NCBI GenBank assembly: GCA_019914995.1
Contig: CM034128.1
Span: 8,558,501-8,622,500 of the forward strand
Reading direction: 5' to 3'
Length of the DNA stretch: 64,000 nt
Source: Acanthochlamys bracteata
Taxonomy: Eukaryota > Streptophyta > Magnoliopsida > Pandanales > Velloziaceae
Within the stretch, counting starts at the first letter, position 1; each line of letters begins with the position of its first letter. Made by a program: the position numbers and the translations under genes. Positions 11,937 to 24,850 of this stretch are shown here, piece by piece. Below the pieces are notes generated by a model. The model saw only the letters and a list, made by a program, of their open reading frames with translations. It was not told where the DNA came from and did not search any database.

Positions 11937-14900
11937 ATGTCTTCCGTCGTCTCGGCCGCTGGGGAATCTCCGTTGGTGGTGGACTCTCGTCTATCTCCAC
12001 TCTTCATCCCTTCTCTCGAGAAAATCATTAAGAATGCTTCATGGCGTAAGGGCCATTCCAAGCTTTCCCATCTCTCCAAATCCCTAATCGATCGGTTATC
12101 TTCTTCAACTCCATTATCTTCCCAAAACCAACTCGATCCATGCTCTCCGAACTCTTCTTCTTCTCTTCCCGGTTCTCTCCATGGGAATACTCAGTATTCT
12201 CTTGCTGATTCTGAGTTCGTTCTTAATCCTTTACTTTCTGCATTGTCTTCAAATTCGCTGAAGATCGCTGAAGCCGGCGCTTGATTGTGCATAGCGGTTG
12301 ATTCCGCATAGTTACCTCCGCGGTGAAGCGGATTCTTCCTCGAGTCCTGATGCTCAACTGCTTGCTAAGCTTATTGATGCTGCGTGTGGGTGCGCGGGAC
12401 TTTCTGACGAAGCTGTCGAGCTTCTTGTGTTGAAAACTGTGCTCTCTGCTGTGACTTCGACTTCTCTTCGTGTTCATGGTGATTCTTTACTTGCTTCTGT
12501 GCGCGCTTGCTATGATATTTATCTGTCAAGCAAGAGCACTGTTAATCAGACCATGCAAAAGCTTCATTGATCCAGATGCTTGTTATAGTTTTTAGAAGAA
12601 TGGAGGCTGATTCTTCGACCGTGCCTGTGCACCCCATTGTTGTGGCCGAGCTTGTGGAACCTTCTGCTGTTGCAGGGAGTTCGGCACCTGCTGGTGCAGA
12701 TGTGACACAGTTTGTGGAAGGGTTTATTACTAGGATAGTTGGAGACATTGATGTTGCACCTAGTCCTTCGGTCTCGAATTTGGTTGTTGTTGCGCATGAT
12801 GGAGCATTTGAGTCTACAGCAGTAGAAGGTGCAAATCCTGCAGATTTGCTCGATTCAACAGATAAGGATATGTTAGACGCAAAGTACTGGGAGATTAATA
12901 TGTATAAGGCTGCAATTGAAGGGAGGAAAGAGGAGCTGGGAGAGGGTCTGGAACGAGAAGATGACCTTGAAGTACAGATCGGGAATTAAGCTCCGGCGAG
13001 ATGCGTTTCTGGTCTTCCAGGCCCTGTGCAAGCTGTCAATGAAGACTGCTCCCAAGGATGCACTTGCAGACCCGGCATTGATGAAAGGGAAGATCGTAGT
13101 CCTTGAACTGTTAAAAGTCTTGCTAGAGGATGCTGGGGCAGTCTTCCAGACGAGTGAGAGGTGAGTGATAGCTTATTTATGAATTAATATCATACTTCCT
13201 ACTGAAATACTATTATATTTCACTATTGATGTTGCTTCATGATAGGATATCATATGATTTCAACATATACGTAGAGCTGTAAACATTGTCAGCTTCATCA
13301 TTTCAACACACTTTAACTGTTTAATCTCTATGGAATCAGCTATATTTATAATTTCAACTACTTGCGGTAGGCATATTTTCTCATCGTACCTTAAATTAGC
13401 TAATGTTGGTCTAGTTAGCATTATTGCTAATATCTGTTCACAACATGGCATGCTGAATAGAGATTAAACAGTTAATTGTGTTGAAAATGTGCATTAATGC
13501 ATTACAAATTTGGGTTATCTTTCTTTCTTTAATATCAGGCGACACCTTTTCTAATACCTAAGGCTCTGGATAAGTGAGAGCAAGTTCATGCAATATGTTG
13601 AGCTTTCTTGCATAGCGTTTGAAGTTGTTTTTGTGTTCTAAATCATTTTTAGAGTCTGATTGAACCATGGTAGTTAATTATTTGTAAGCTGAAGGTTCAT
13701 GTGGTAGTGAACCTATTAGTATACTTTCTTGCTGTAAGTAGATTCTGTGCAGTGCTTAAGATATTTGGTTTCTTTGGTTAAGGGACCAAGCTAAAGCCTG
13801 AATACTCTTTTGGGTACTATCCATGGTTCATATTTGAACATTACAGCATCACCTATTGCCTTCAGACATCTTCATTTTGCCCCTTTTACAATCGAAGGTT
13901 ACCAACATATGCAAGAATATGCTTAGCAGATTGAATTATCATTTTCAACTTTGACATGCCATGTAATCCTATATGGGATATATAAAATATATTTACAGTT
14001 TCCATTTCATAAAATAAAAGCAATGGTAATAGCCTATCAACACAGGAAAAAGTAATAATTTTCAAGCAGGTTTTCATATTAGGCACTTCACCAAATTTCT
14101 ACTTACTTTGTTCTTGGTGTTACCCATAATGACGGTATATTTCCTTGACCTCGAAATTTTCAGCGTCAATCTTCGTATTGTGCTGCATTGTTATATTTTG
14201 TTTCCTTTCTTTTGTATATATTTATTCCTCATGAACTTTCATCTCATTTTCCAACAGATTTCTCGGAGCCATTAAGCAATTTCTATGCTTATCATTATAG
14301 AAGAACAGTGCGTCGACTTTGATGATTGTTTTCCAACTTTCTTGTTCCATATTTATGAGCCTGGTGTCAAGATTTAGACCAGGTTTGAAGGCAGAGATTG
14401 GAGTATTTTTCCTGTGATTGTTCTCAGAGTGTTAGAAAATGTTGCGCAGCCAAATTTTCAACAGAAAATGATTATATTAAGGTTCTTGGAAAAGTTCTGC
14501 ATCGACTCTCAGGTTTTAGTTGATATCTTCATAAATTATGATTGTGATGTTCACTCGTCAAACAATTTTGAGAGGTATGAAGTTCTACTCCCGTTTATTT
14601 TATACTTGCAAGTAGAACTGTAGGACAGTGTCCCTTCTTTATAGGTTGCATTAGCTTTCTCTTATCCTGTAATCTGCCTTATTCTTTGTATTCCCCCCTT
14701 ATCGTTATACAATAGCATGCTTTTAATCTGCTTCTGGGTCACGCAGGATAGTTACTGGCTTACATAAGACTGCTCAAGGACCCCCTCCAGGTACTGCTAG
14801 TTTCACCACAGGACACCACTATGAAACTTGAGGCGATGAAGCGCTTGGTGGCAATATTAAGGTCGATGGGAGACTGGATGAATAAACAGTTGAGGATACC

Positions 14901-17900
14901 TGATCCACACTCTCCTCAAAACCCAGAAGTACTTGATAATGAAAGTGAAGATGGGAGTGAACTTCCTATTGTGAATGGCGAAGTGGAGGAGCTTACTGAA
15001 GCAGCAGATTCACATTTTGAATCTGCCGATGGGGTCTCAGATGCTTCTTCCTTTGAGCAGCGTCGGGCTTATAAGCTTGAACTTCAGGTAATATCATAAA
15101 CTTACATATTTGTGGCATTCTAGATGTGGCTATGTCATTTTCTTATTCTTGTAACAGTTGTAATGGCAGGAAGGTATATCCCTGTTTAATCGGAAGCCTA
15201 AGAAGGGAATTGAATTTCTTATCAATGCAAAAAAGGTTGTTGATTCACCCGAGGGAATACCTAAATTCCTTAGAAGTGTTTCTAGGTTGAACAAGACACT
15301 CGCGGGCGAGTATCTTGGGGAAAGAGAAGAGGTGCCTCTTAAAGTCATGCATGCATATGTGGATTCCTTTGATTTTCTGGGTATGCAGTTTGATGAAGCA
15401 ATCAGGGTCTTCCTTCAAGGTTTCAGGTTGCCTGGTGAGGCACGAAAGATTGATAGGATCATGAAAAAATTTGCTGAGAGTTATTGCACATGCAATCCAG
15501 CGGCCTTCTCAAGTGCAGATACTGCTTATGTCCTTGCTTATTCTGTAATAATGCTCAATACTGATGCACATAACCCGATGGTTAAGAACAAGGTATCCAT
15601 GATTGTAGAAGTACTTGTTTCTGATGACTTTTGTTTATGTAAAGCTTAAGAACGAACTTTGGTTTATGCAGATGTCTCCAGATGACTTCATACGGAATAA
15701 TTATGGAATTGATGATGGAAAGGACTTGCTAGAGGAGTATATGAGATACTTGTACGAAAGAATTACCAAAAATGAAATTAAAATGAAAGAGGATGAGGTG
15801 GCTCCCCAGAGCATGCAATCCTTGAATTCCAATAGAATCCTGGGTCTGGATAGCATATTGAATATTGTGATCCGTAAGCGAGGTGATAAATCGATGGAAA
15901 CTAGTGACCATTATGTTAGGCACATGCAAGAGCAATTCAAGGAAAAAGCTCGCAAAACTGAGTAATATAACTTATAATTCCTATTCCTGAAGCACTGGAA
16001 CTTATATGTTATTACTTGTTACGTGAAGTGATTCTTTTTCTTCTTCATAATTTGACTTGCATACTGGTCTTGCAATCAAATATGAAAATTTGATCAAATG
16101 CGATGTTGGAATTTCCAGATCTATGTACTATGCTGCAACTGATGTTGTGATTTTGAGATTCATGATTGAAGTGTGCTGTGCTCCTATGCTTGCTGATTCT
16201 GTGTTCCACTGGAGCAGAGTGATGACAAGGAAGTAATATCTCAGTGTCTTGAGGGCTTTAGATGTGCTGTTCATGTTACAGCCGCTATGTCTATGAAGAC
16301 TCGCACAGATGCTTTTGTTACTTCACTTGCAAAGTTTACATCTCTACACTCAGCTGCAGATATGAAGCAGAAAAATATTGATGCTATCAAGGTTTACTTT
16401 CATTTTGGGAGTACAAAAATTTATGCTTCTTTTTAATCTTTTAAGATTCTTCTTGTACTCTTTATTCTTCTACAATTATTGTCATTCATATGCAAATAGC
16501 TGGAGGAATTCCCAGTTTATGCTGCTTACTCGTTATATGCTTCTTAAAGAAGGCATTGTTCTAGTTGTTCTTATGATGCTCGGTTCTGCATGGTGCCATT
16601 AGTTGTTTGAGTTTGACACTTATTGTTAGGCATCTCAGATGCATCATGTTTCAAAATCATCGGATCTCATCCTGGTATCTTATTTTTTGACGATCTTGTC
16701 TTCCCTTACTTTCGGACTCTTAATGAAATATTTGTACTTCTTCCATTTCATTTTGAGTGAGCTAATTAGGAAGGAATTATTGATAGAGAAAATTTGTGAA
16801 AACACTGAGCAAACTCCCAGCCTTCCTTTCTAATATGGCATATGGAAGGTTCTGTTATTGGGATAAGCGTGATTATTTTATATTGCTATGCTCTTTTACT
16901 GATTATTGTAACTATCCCTCTTGTTAAAGCATGGAATTCTGAGTAACTGTTTCTGAAGGTTAGGTTTTGAAAGTCTGGGATGCGAAGTAGTCTTGTTGCT
17001 CTTTCGTTGCTGGATGACATACAAATTTTGTCTAAGTGGCAACTTTGGGATGCAACTATCCAGTAATGGTTATTGGTTCTTTTATCACTGTGCAAAAATA
17101 TGTCTTATAATCCTTAAACATGTAAAGCAGCATCATTTAAATAGTTTTTAGGGTGAAGTATTATGATGCGAAACTTACTATATTCAAGAATTGATGATAA
17201 TCGCTTGTGGAATATGCTACTTAATAATAATAACTTTTTCTTTACTTTGCTATGTTTCCGTGGTATCAGTTAGGTCTCAACTATGTAACGAGCAATCTCA
17301 TATGAATAAAGTATCTCTTAGTTGATGGCTCTACCTAGCTACAACCAGTGCAAACTAAACTTAAAAGTATGTCAGAAGCTCAGTGTATGACAATTGATGA
17401 ACTGTGTTTGATGCTGAGGATGCTTATATCCTAATTTACATTTTATATATCTGCCTTCATTCGAGAATCAAGTGATGAACATTTATACCTTATATGTTCT
17501 TTTTGAGGAATTTTCTTCTCTATGGAAAAAGTAGTTCCTTTTGATTAGATTCAAAGTATTTGGGGGCAGTACATTTTATTAAATTGCTGATATGATGATT
17601 TGTGCAGTTTCGTCAATTTTTTGAAATGTCATTTTTTAGTAATCTGGTATCGTTTCTGCAGGCAATTTTGTCCATGGCTGATGAAGGTGGAAACTTCTTG
17701 CAAGAAGCTTGGGAGCATGTTCTGACTTGTATATCAAGGTTTGAGCATTTACATCTTCTTGGAGAAGGTGCCCTCCCAGATGCCACTTTCTTTGCAATAC
17801 AGCAATACGATCTAGATAAGTCTAAACAAGGAAAGCCATCTATACTCCCTGTACTGAAGAAAACAGGACCTGGTAAACTGCAAAATGCATCTTCTGCAGC

Positions 17901-20900
17901 TAGAAGGAGTTCATCGTATGATAGTGCTGGTGTTGGTGGGCATGCATCTGGACTTGTCACTTCTGAGCAAGTGAATAACTTGGTTTCCAATTTGAACCTA
18001 TTGGAGCAAGTAGGGATCGCCAATATGAATAAGATATTTATTCGCAGTCAAAAATTGAACAGTGAAGCAGTTATTGAGTTTGTAAAAGCACTTTGTTAAG
18101 GTTTCGATGGAAGAGTTGTGCTCCCCGTCCGATCCACGAGTTTTTAGCCTTACGAAGATTGTTGAGATTGCGTAAGAATTAGCTTACTTATTTTATTTGC
18201 TACTATTCTTATCTCAAGATTTAAATTATCATCTTCCTTTTTCAGGCATTACAACATGAATCGAATTAGGCTTGTGTGGTCACACATTTGGGTTGTGCTA
18301 TCAGAATTTTTTGTCACCATTGGCTGCTCTGAAAACCTTTCTATTGCAATTTTTGCGATGGATTCCTTGTGTCAACTAGCTATGAAAATTTTAGATCGGG
18401 AAGAATTGGCCAACTACAATTTCCAGAACGAGTTTATGAAACCCTTTGTGATTGTCATGCGCAAAAGCCAAGCAGTTGAAATTCGGGAGCTGATAATTAG
18501 ATGCGTTTCACAGATGGTTTTGGTGCGTGTTAATAATGTCAAGTCAGGTTGGAAAAGCATGTTCATGGTATGTAGTTGATCTCACTCAACATTTCTGAAT
18601 TGTTCACCAATTAAAATAATTGCATAATTTTCTGATGTCTTTTCTTAGTTGATGTCGGCCACAAAACACTATTTATCAATAAATAATCACATAAACTTCT
18701 TATTAGTTTCTCATTATTCCTTATCACCTTTTTTCTAGCTTTCATCGTCGTTGCATATCATATGCTGAGTTCCCAATACCTGCAGGTCTTCACAACTGCC
18801 TCCTATGATGAACACAAGAGCATAGTACTCTTGGACTTTGAGATTCTTGAGAAAGTTGTAAGGGATTACTTCCCTTACATTACTGAAACTGAAAACACCA
18901 CTTTTACAGATTGCGTTACTACTTGAATGCCTTCACAAGTAGTAGGTTTAACAAGGATATCTGTCTCAATGCCATTGGTTTTCTTCGGTTTTGTGCTGCA
19001 AAGCTTGCTGAGGGAGACTTTGGCTCCAGAAGGCTCAAGGATAAAGATGTCTCTGAAAATAATTTTCACTCGCCTCATGCAGAAAGAATGGATAAACTGG
19101 AAAGCCAGCAACTCATTGACAAGGATGATCATTTACATTTCTGGTACCCCCTGTTGGCATGTAGGTGGTTAATGACATAATCCATGATGCGAAGTTTTTG
19201 TGTAATACATCTAATTTTTGCAGTATAAGGGATATGGAAACATGACCATGTTCCTGAAACCATATTAACATGTGGTTCTGATTCTGTTTCTATTATTTTG
19301 ACATAAGACAAACAGATATAAAAAGATGTGGAAGAAAATAATAGACAGGACAATGGGATATACCTTTAGTGACAATGGTAGATGTAATTAATAGAGACCG
19401 AAGTGATTTGCAAGGATCAACCTAGTGGAACAAGTCTTTTGTGCTGATATTTTTGTCTATATTTGTGTTATTAACCCAACTTTTATTCTTTGGGCAGGAC
19501 TATCAGAGCTTACTTTTGACCTAAGGCCTGAAATAAGGAAAACTGCTTTTCAAGTTCTTTTCGATACATTGCGCAACCATGGGCATCTGTTCTCCTTGCC
19601 TCTATGGGAGAAAGTTTTTGACTCTGTCCTTTTCCCCATATTTGATTATGCAAGGCATGCTATTGATCCATCCGGAGGATCTCTGCAAGAGGGCCAAGAT
19701 AGCAACAGTAATGAGCTAGATCAAGATTCATGGTTATATGAAACATGCACTCTGGCACTTCAGTTAGTTGTGGACCTTTTTCGTGAAGTTTTATGATAAT
19801 GTTCATCCGTTACTAAGTAAAGTTCTTATGCTGCTGACTAGTTTTATAAAGCGTCCTCATCAAAGTCTTGCTGGAATTGGTATTGCTGCATTTGTTAGGT
19901 TGATGAGCAATGCAGGAACACTTTTTTATGAAGAGAAGTGGTTGGAGCTGGCATTGTCATTGAAAGAAGTTGCTGAAGCAAGTCTTCCTGATTTCTTTCT
20001 TATCTCATCTGACAATATGGAGAATTTGATCAGAGACAAGGCGTTTCTACCTTCAACTCAAGCACTGATGAAACTAAAAGATCAGCAGATGATGACACTG
20101 AAGATCTGAGGGCAAGAGCCCTGTCCTACATAATCACTGATGCTAAGTGTCGTGCTGCTGTTCAACTTCTTTTGATTCAGGTTAGCATATGTTTTTTTCC
20201 CCTCACTTCAGGAGTAGTTATAGCTTTCTTCTCTCTTATGCTATACCTTGGTTTATTTGCGTTTACCGGAAGGTTTTGGCAACTACATTAGTATGTCCTT
20301 TAATGTTTCCCCTTGGTGTTCCTCAAGTGTTTTTACTTCTTCCTTACAGCTCTCTTCTTGGGGCAATTTGATTGCTTATAAACCTTAAGGCAATTCACAG
20401 TTCTCAAAACCTAAGGGGAATGTTTGATACTAAGACCGTATTTAGTTTGGATGAAAATGATAGTAAATAAAAGAAGAAAAGTAGGAGAACAAAAAAAGTG
20501 AAAGAAATGAAAACAAAAAGCAAGTCCTTTGTTTTGTTACTATGAAAGAAAGAAATGAAAAACACTCTTATAAGGCCTATGAATTTGATATGCACATGAT
20601 GAATATTCTAAAAGGATTAACAAATAAATGCAAAGAAGTCACAATACAGGTTTCTAACTAGCTACACCATCTCAAATGCAATTATTAAAACAGAATTCTC
20701 ACATCGCCTCAATGCGGTAAATGTTGTTTATTTACCCCAAACAAAATTCTCTGTAATAAAATTTCCAATCTACATCGTGAGTGGTGACTGGTGCTACACC
20801 ACAGGCTGCTACCCACACTTGTGGAGCATTGACATGCAAGAGGTGCTCCACCACCTCTGTCAGCCAGATCTTAACCCAGTGCATAATACTTTATTCTTAA

Positions 20901-21863
20901 AAGCTAATTGAATCTTGCATGATGTATTTTCTATTTGTTTAGGAATTTGCTTCTGATACAATTAACTTTCATGAATATATGATCGTTTTTGGATTGATTA
21001 TTGGATGGTAGATTGGTGTTAGATGTAGCTTGTGAAGCCTGATGAAACACAAAATCTTTTACCTGCTAGTGGTAACATCCTTCTTTTTCGTTTAATTATA
21101 TGTAGTTGTACTGTTAGAAAATGCTGCTTGTACTGTTAGAAAATGCTGCTATGTATCTTCATACATATGTATGCAGTTTGGCTGTGGTGTTAACAAAGGA
21201 AGTCTTGTTTTTGTGAATGGCATCGTGTTATTATTAAGACATTTGTGTGGAACTTGATCTTCAGGCTGTGATGGAAATCTATAACATGTATAGAGCTCAG
21301 CTATCAGTAAAGAACACTATTATACTCTTTGAAGCTGTGCATGCAGTGGCAACTCATGCACATAAGATAAACAGTAATAGCGAGCTCAGAGCAAAGTTGC
21401 AGGACATTGGTTTAATGACCCAGATTCAGGATCCATCTCTACTACGACTGGAGAAAGAGTCATACCAGTTGTGCCTCAGATTGCTTCTGAATATCATTAT
21501 GGATAGATCCCCAAGTGATGTGGATAGACAGGTTGAAGCGTTCCTTGTTGACTTGTGCAGAGAGGTCCTTGAAATGTATCTCGATGTAGCCAAGTCTGGG
21601 GAACAAGTAGAGTTGTCAAGTGGTGCTCAGTCAAAGCCCCATTGGCTTATACCCTTGAGTTCTGCCAAACGCAGAGAGCTTGCATGTAGCCGAAACCCTT
21701 CAAGCTATTTGTGGGTCGGGGAGTCCATCATTTGAGAAGATCCTCGACCTCTTCTTTTCACTCCTTGCAAGATAAGCTGTGAACAAGGATCAACTGAAGT
21801 CCAGGTTGCCTTTTTGAGATGCTTAGTTCACCAGTGGGTCCTATCTTACTTCAGAGTTGTTAA
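11937..21863 (+). pseudogene. BIG2/BIG3-like Sec7 ARF-GEF, unprocessed pseudogene
   Basis: Relic of a brefeldin-A-inhibited ARF guanine nucleotide exchange factor, which in the family loads ARF GTPases at the trans-Golgi. Exons (plus): 11937-13160, 14258-14574, 14747-15087, 15170-15592, 15672-15961, 16119-16391, 17662-18171, 18246-18567, 18786-19160, 19498-20180 and 21265-21863. Family blocks appear in order: N-terminus SLEKIIKNASWRK, Sec7 core from [16 protein letters not shown] with the glutamate-finger motif [27 protein letters not shown], then the HDS regions to the end LLQSC. Introns are kept, so it is not a retrocopy. Breaks include frameshifts near 12272, 12552, 12988, 14410, 16195, 18095, 18925, 19787 and 20060, in-frame TAG near 12291 and 14298, a small deletion near 14800, and damage in the last exon. 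No full product can be made. Confidence 0.9.
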
Positions 21864-23613
21864 GAGGCAGGATTTCACAACATTATATAGGTGTAAAATA
21901 TTTTTACCAGCTCCCCCTTTTTTCCGCTTTCTATTTTATTGTTAACATTATTATTATAGGTTGTAGAACGTTACAATGCATGAAGGGCAAGATAGCTAGG
22001 AGTTTATGTTCTTTTCAGGCTGTATAGTAAGGCACAGTTGGAACAAGTACATTGGTGCTGATTTCTCTCATTTAACTAGCTGTATTGTATTAATTATTTG
22101 TATATGATTTCCATTATCTTTTGTAAGGATCAAATAATTTAGATATTGTAAGGATCAAATAGTCAAAAGTTCATCGACATCTCTCTGAACTGATTGTTGT
22201 CTGTGAATCATAGATCTTCTTGAGTGACTAGTTGCTACTGGTGCAGAAAGCAACCTTGTAAGTTGATTTCTTTGCAACGGTTCATTATCTGTCAACTAGG
22301 CTTCTTTTGGTTCAACTTTTTGGGTGCAAAACTTCAGCTGGAGAACTGATGGACGACAGGTATTATGGATCAAGCAAGAATGGTTCGAAAACTCGTTTTA
22401 TTTTTGTTATCATTCTTAAACTGAAATACTAGGCCTAGGTATCAACTGAAGGATTTGCGCAACCAATGAGACCAGTTAAAAATAATAACAACTAATCTCT
22501 TCATGGGCTTGTTTGGCATGGCTTCTAGGAAGTGTTTATAGACATTTTCAAGTCCAAAAAAAGCTATGCACAAATTTGAAGAGCATGAGTGAAGTGCAAT
22601 AATTCTACGTACAAATTTTTATTTTCCAAAAATCTATAAAATAATTTCTCAGAAATATATTGATTTTCTAAAGTTCTATTTTTTTCGCAATCCAAGACGT
22701 GCCTTATATATTAATTATGTGCTATTTTTCTCTCTATATCATATGGTTGATAAGTAGCCTTAAAAATGTCGTTAATTCCAGTACTCCTTCAAATATGAAA
22801 GCCACACGAACGACATTTCTAAGGCTACTTATCAATGTATGATAATAGAGCTAAAAAATAGCACATAACTAACATGCATCCTGACATATGTCTAAATTTA
22901 AACACCATATATTCCCCTACAAGATAATACTATAAACTAAGGAAAGTCATTGACTGTCTAACTTAGGTGACTTAGATTATTAACTTGACTATTTATAAAC
23001 TTAGAGAATGAGTATGGATGCTTCTTGTCAAATATTAATAATCAAGATTATTATTGCACATCTCTAAATAGTAAAAGAACTCATAAAAAAAAACAATTTC
23101 GTCCAAATTTAATCAAACAAATCTTTCAATTAGTTCTACCTATTAATTAAGCTTTTGATATGGATATCATTCTTAATAGAGTGAATCTAAATAAGTAGTA
23201 ATTAAGTATCTTCTTTGGGTAATGAGTAGCAGCGCACATTGTTCAAACGAAATATTCTTCTCAATTGATTATGTTTTTGCGTACTGTGAGACTATATTTA
23301 TGTATAAAAATATAATCTGCATTAGTGTTAATCCACTTTGAAATGCTAATTATCTCACTTACATTAGTATTGCATATAAAATACTCACTTAGATTCTATC
23401 ATCTGCTAGATGAAAAGCTAAATTATAAAAGTTTATGCATGCTCTGGAACATAATTATGTAACACTTTTTTTTAACATAGATCGATCGACATTGTACAAC
23501 GGCTAAACCAATAAGCTCTCGAGTTTGAAGGACTAAATCAGAATCATGTAATTTAGCATTCTTATAAAACTAAAAGAAAAAAATATTTGTTTTTTTTTTG
23601 TTAGTTTAAAGAA
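21864..23613. other. Intergenic DNA after the BIG pseudogene
   Basis: No gene found. It contains the hairpin at 22713-22868 (listed separately). A short sequence at about 22505-22705 starts GGGCTTGTTTGGCA and ends near CCAAGACGTGCC; it may be a worn hAT- or PIF-like MITE, but its ends are too imperfect to call. Confidence 0.45.
22713..22868. repeat. Long near-perfect inverted repeat (hairpin)
   Basis: Arm 22713-22773 pairs with arm 22809-22868 around a loop of about 35 bp. Both arms, read 5' to 3' on their own strand, carry TTGATAAGTAGCCTTA and ATGTGCTATTTTT, with a few mismatches and small bulges over about 58 bp. If transcribed, it would fold as a long hairpin of miRNA- or siRNA-precursor type. 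A small foldback transposon is equally possible. I recognise no known miRNA sequence in it. Confidence 0.75.
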
Positions 23614-24850
23614 TGAGTAGATTAGTTTTATATTATAAAGATAAGATAATAAAAGGGTTATATATTAGAAAGTTTCAAAATCTATTCGCTTAACCTTTCT
23701 ATTTAAATTATGTTTTCTAATATATGGATCGGATATTTTAAGTGTCTTATATCGGTTAGTTTTTTCGATTTTGTATCTCTCCAACAGTGAAATCGAAACG
23801 ATGGTTTGACTGAGAGTCCGATGAATATAGTAATTTTACTGATAGTAGGTGAGCAAGTTAAGAGCAATGCGATTCGCATGAACTTTTATAAAGTGTGACC
23901 AAAAATTCAGAACAAGTTGAGATCTGATGATTGGTGTTAGTTGCGCAAAGACTGTACACAAGAGGCGACCATCACATTGAATAGCACTAGCTAATAGTAC
24001 GATACGTAGGTTAGAGCAGCGTGACTCGTGACACTACTTAAAAATGGTCTTCAGCGATCAGATTATTAGCGACGTACAAAAAATGATCCCTATGAAAGTA
24101 TATAAGATAGAACAAAATCGTTAATGATAGAAAAAGATTGACTGCATAAATGCCCGTCGCTAATGATATAGAAAGAGTGACTAATTGTACATAAATATTA
24201 GACAATTTTTATCGCAATCAACTATTTGTGACCAGCAAATACTGGTCCAAATAATTCTCTTTAGCGATCACATTGACCTAGTTGCAGATGCCTGCACCGT
24301 GCTAATCATGGATGCTTAGATTATTGCGACTGTTGTCTATAAGCTAGTCGCAAAAGCATTTAGCGACCGCTCTAGCGCAACCATCCTTGCGAATCGCTTC
24401 TGCAAATCGTTAAAACTATCCGCAATTGTGGTTTTGTATTAGCAACCGATTTTTTTGTCACAAATTGTGCGTGCTTGTGTAGTGTCAGCTTTCACTTGTG
24501 ATCGAGGATTTAGAATAAGTTAGATTTTAAATGCTAACTCTAGGTGTGTATCAGTGTTTGGAGCCAAGTGACTGAAATTTTGAGTATTTGACGTACTTGG
24601 TACGCAATTAAATGCTTGGATTAGGAAAAATATGTGTAACTCATTTAGAAAAGAATTATTGGGTTCAAAAGTGTGTAGCTAGATTTCATATATTAAATAA
24701 AAATAAAATAAACTTGGGATTAATATATTAAAGCGTTTCAAAATTTATTGGTTTATAATTTTAGATTGAATTGAACTTTCTAATATATGAACAGGTTTTT
24801 TCAGATGTTTTATTTTGATTAATTTCTTATGTGTTGTATCTCTCACACAT
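23614..24850 (+). mobile_element. TRIM-like LTR-kin fossil, copy 2, interrupted by a CACTA MITE
   Basis: Same family as 6499-7807, opposite orientation. Terminal repeats lie at about 23614-23787 and 24673-24850. Both have a TCTAATATATGGA/TCTAATATATGAA block and end near TTGTATCTCTC. Next to the first is a worn primer-site region followed by roughly one copy of the ~150 bp unit (the GCATGAACTTTTATAAAGTG block). The interior downstream part around 24555-24650 (GGAGCCAAGTGACTG) matches 53046-53110 of copy 3. A 453 bp insertion at 24032-24484 splits the element; without it the copy is about 0.8 kb. No coding sequence. Confidence 0.6.
24032..24484. mobile_element. CACTA-type MITE nested in the TRIM-like element
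   Basis: It begins CACTAC and ends GTAGTG, the terminal motif of CACTA (CMC/En-Spm) transposons. The interior carries repeated GCGAC/GCGATC words on both strands (AGCGATCAGATT, TAGCGACGTAC, TAGCGACCGC, TTAGCGATCACA), the subterminal repeats usual for this family. Flanking trinucleotides are TGA and TCA, close to the expected 3 bp duplication with one change. At 453 bp with no open frame it is non-autonomous. Confidence 0.75.

Noticed and set aside
12298-12989. Open frames at 12298-12570, 12567-12989 and 12916-13164 as separate small genes
   Set aside because: They are consecutive pieces of BIG exon 1 in shifted frames, not independent genes.
20430-20760. A/G-rich stretch in the BIG pseudogene intron 10 as a transposon
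   Set aside because: No matching inverted ends or target duplication could be found.
11937-21863. BIG lesions as assembly or sequencing error
   Set aside because: Not fully excluded, but two are nonsense substitutions, one is a splice-border substitution, and about 3.9 kb of coding sequence in three other genes is free of errors. A pseudogene fits better.
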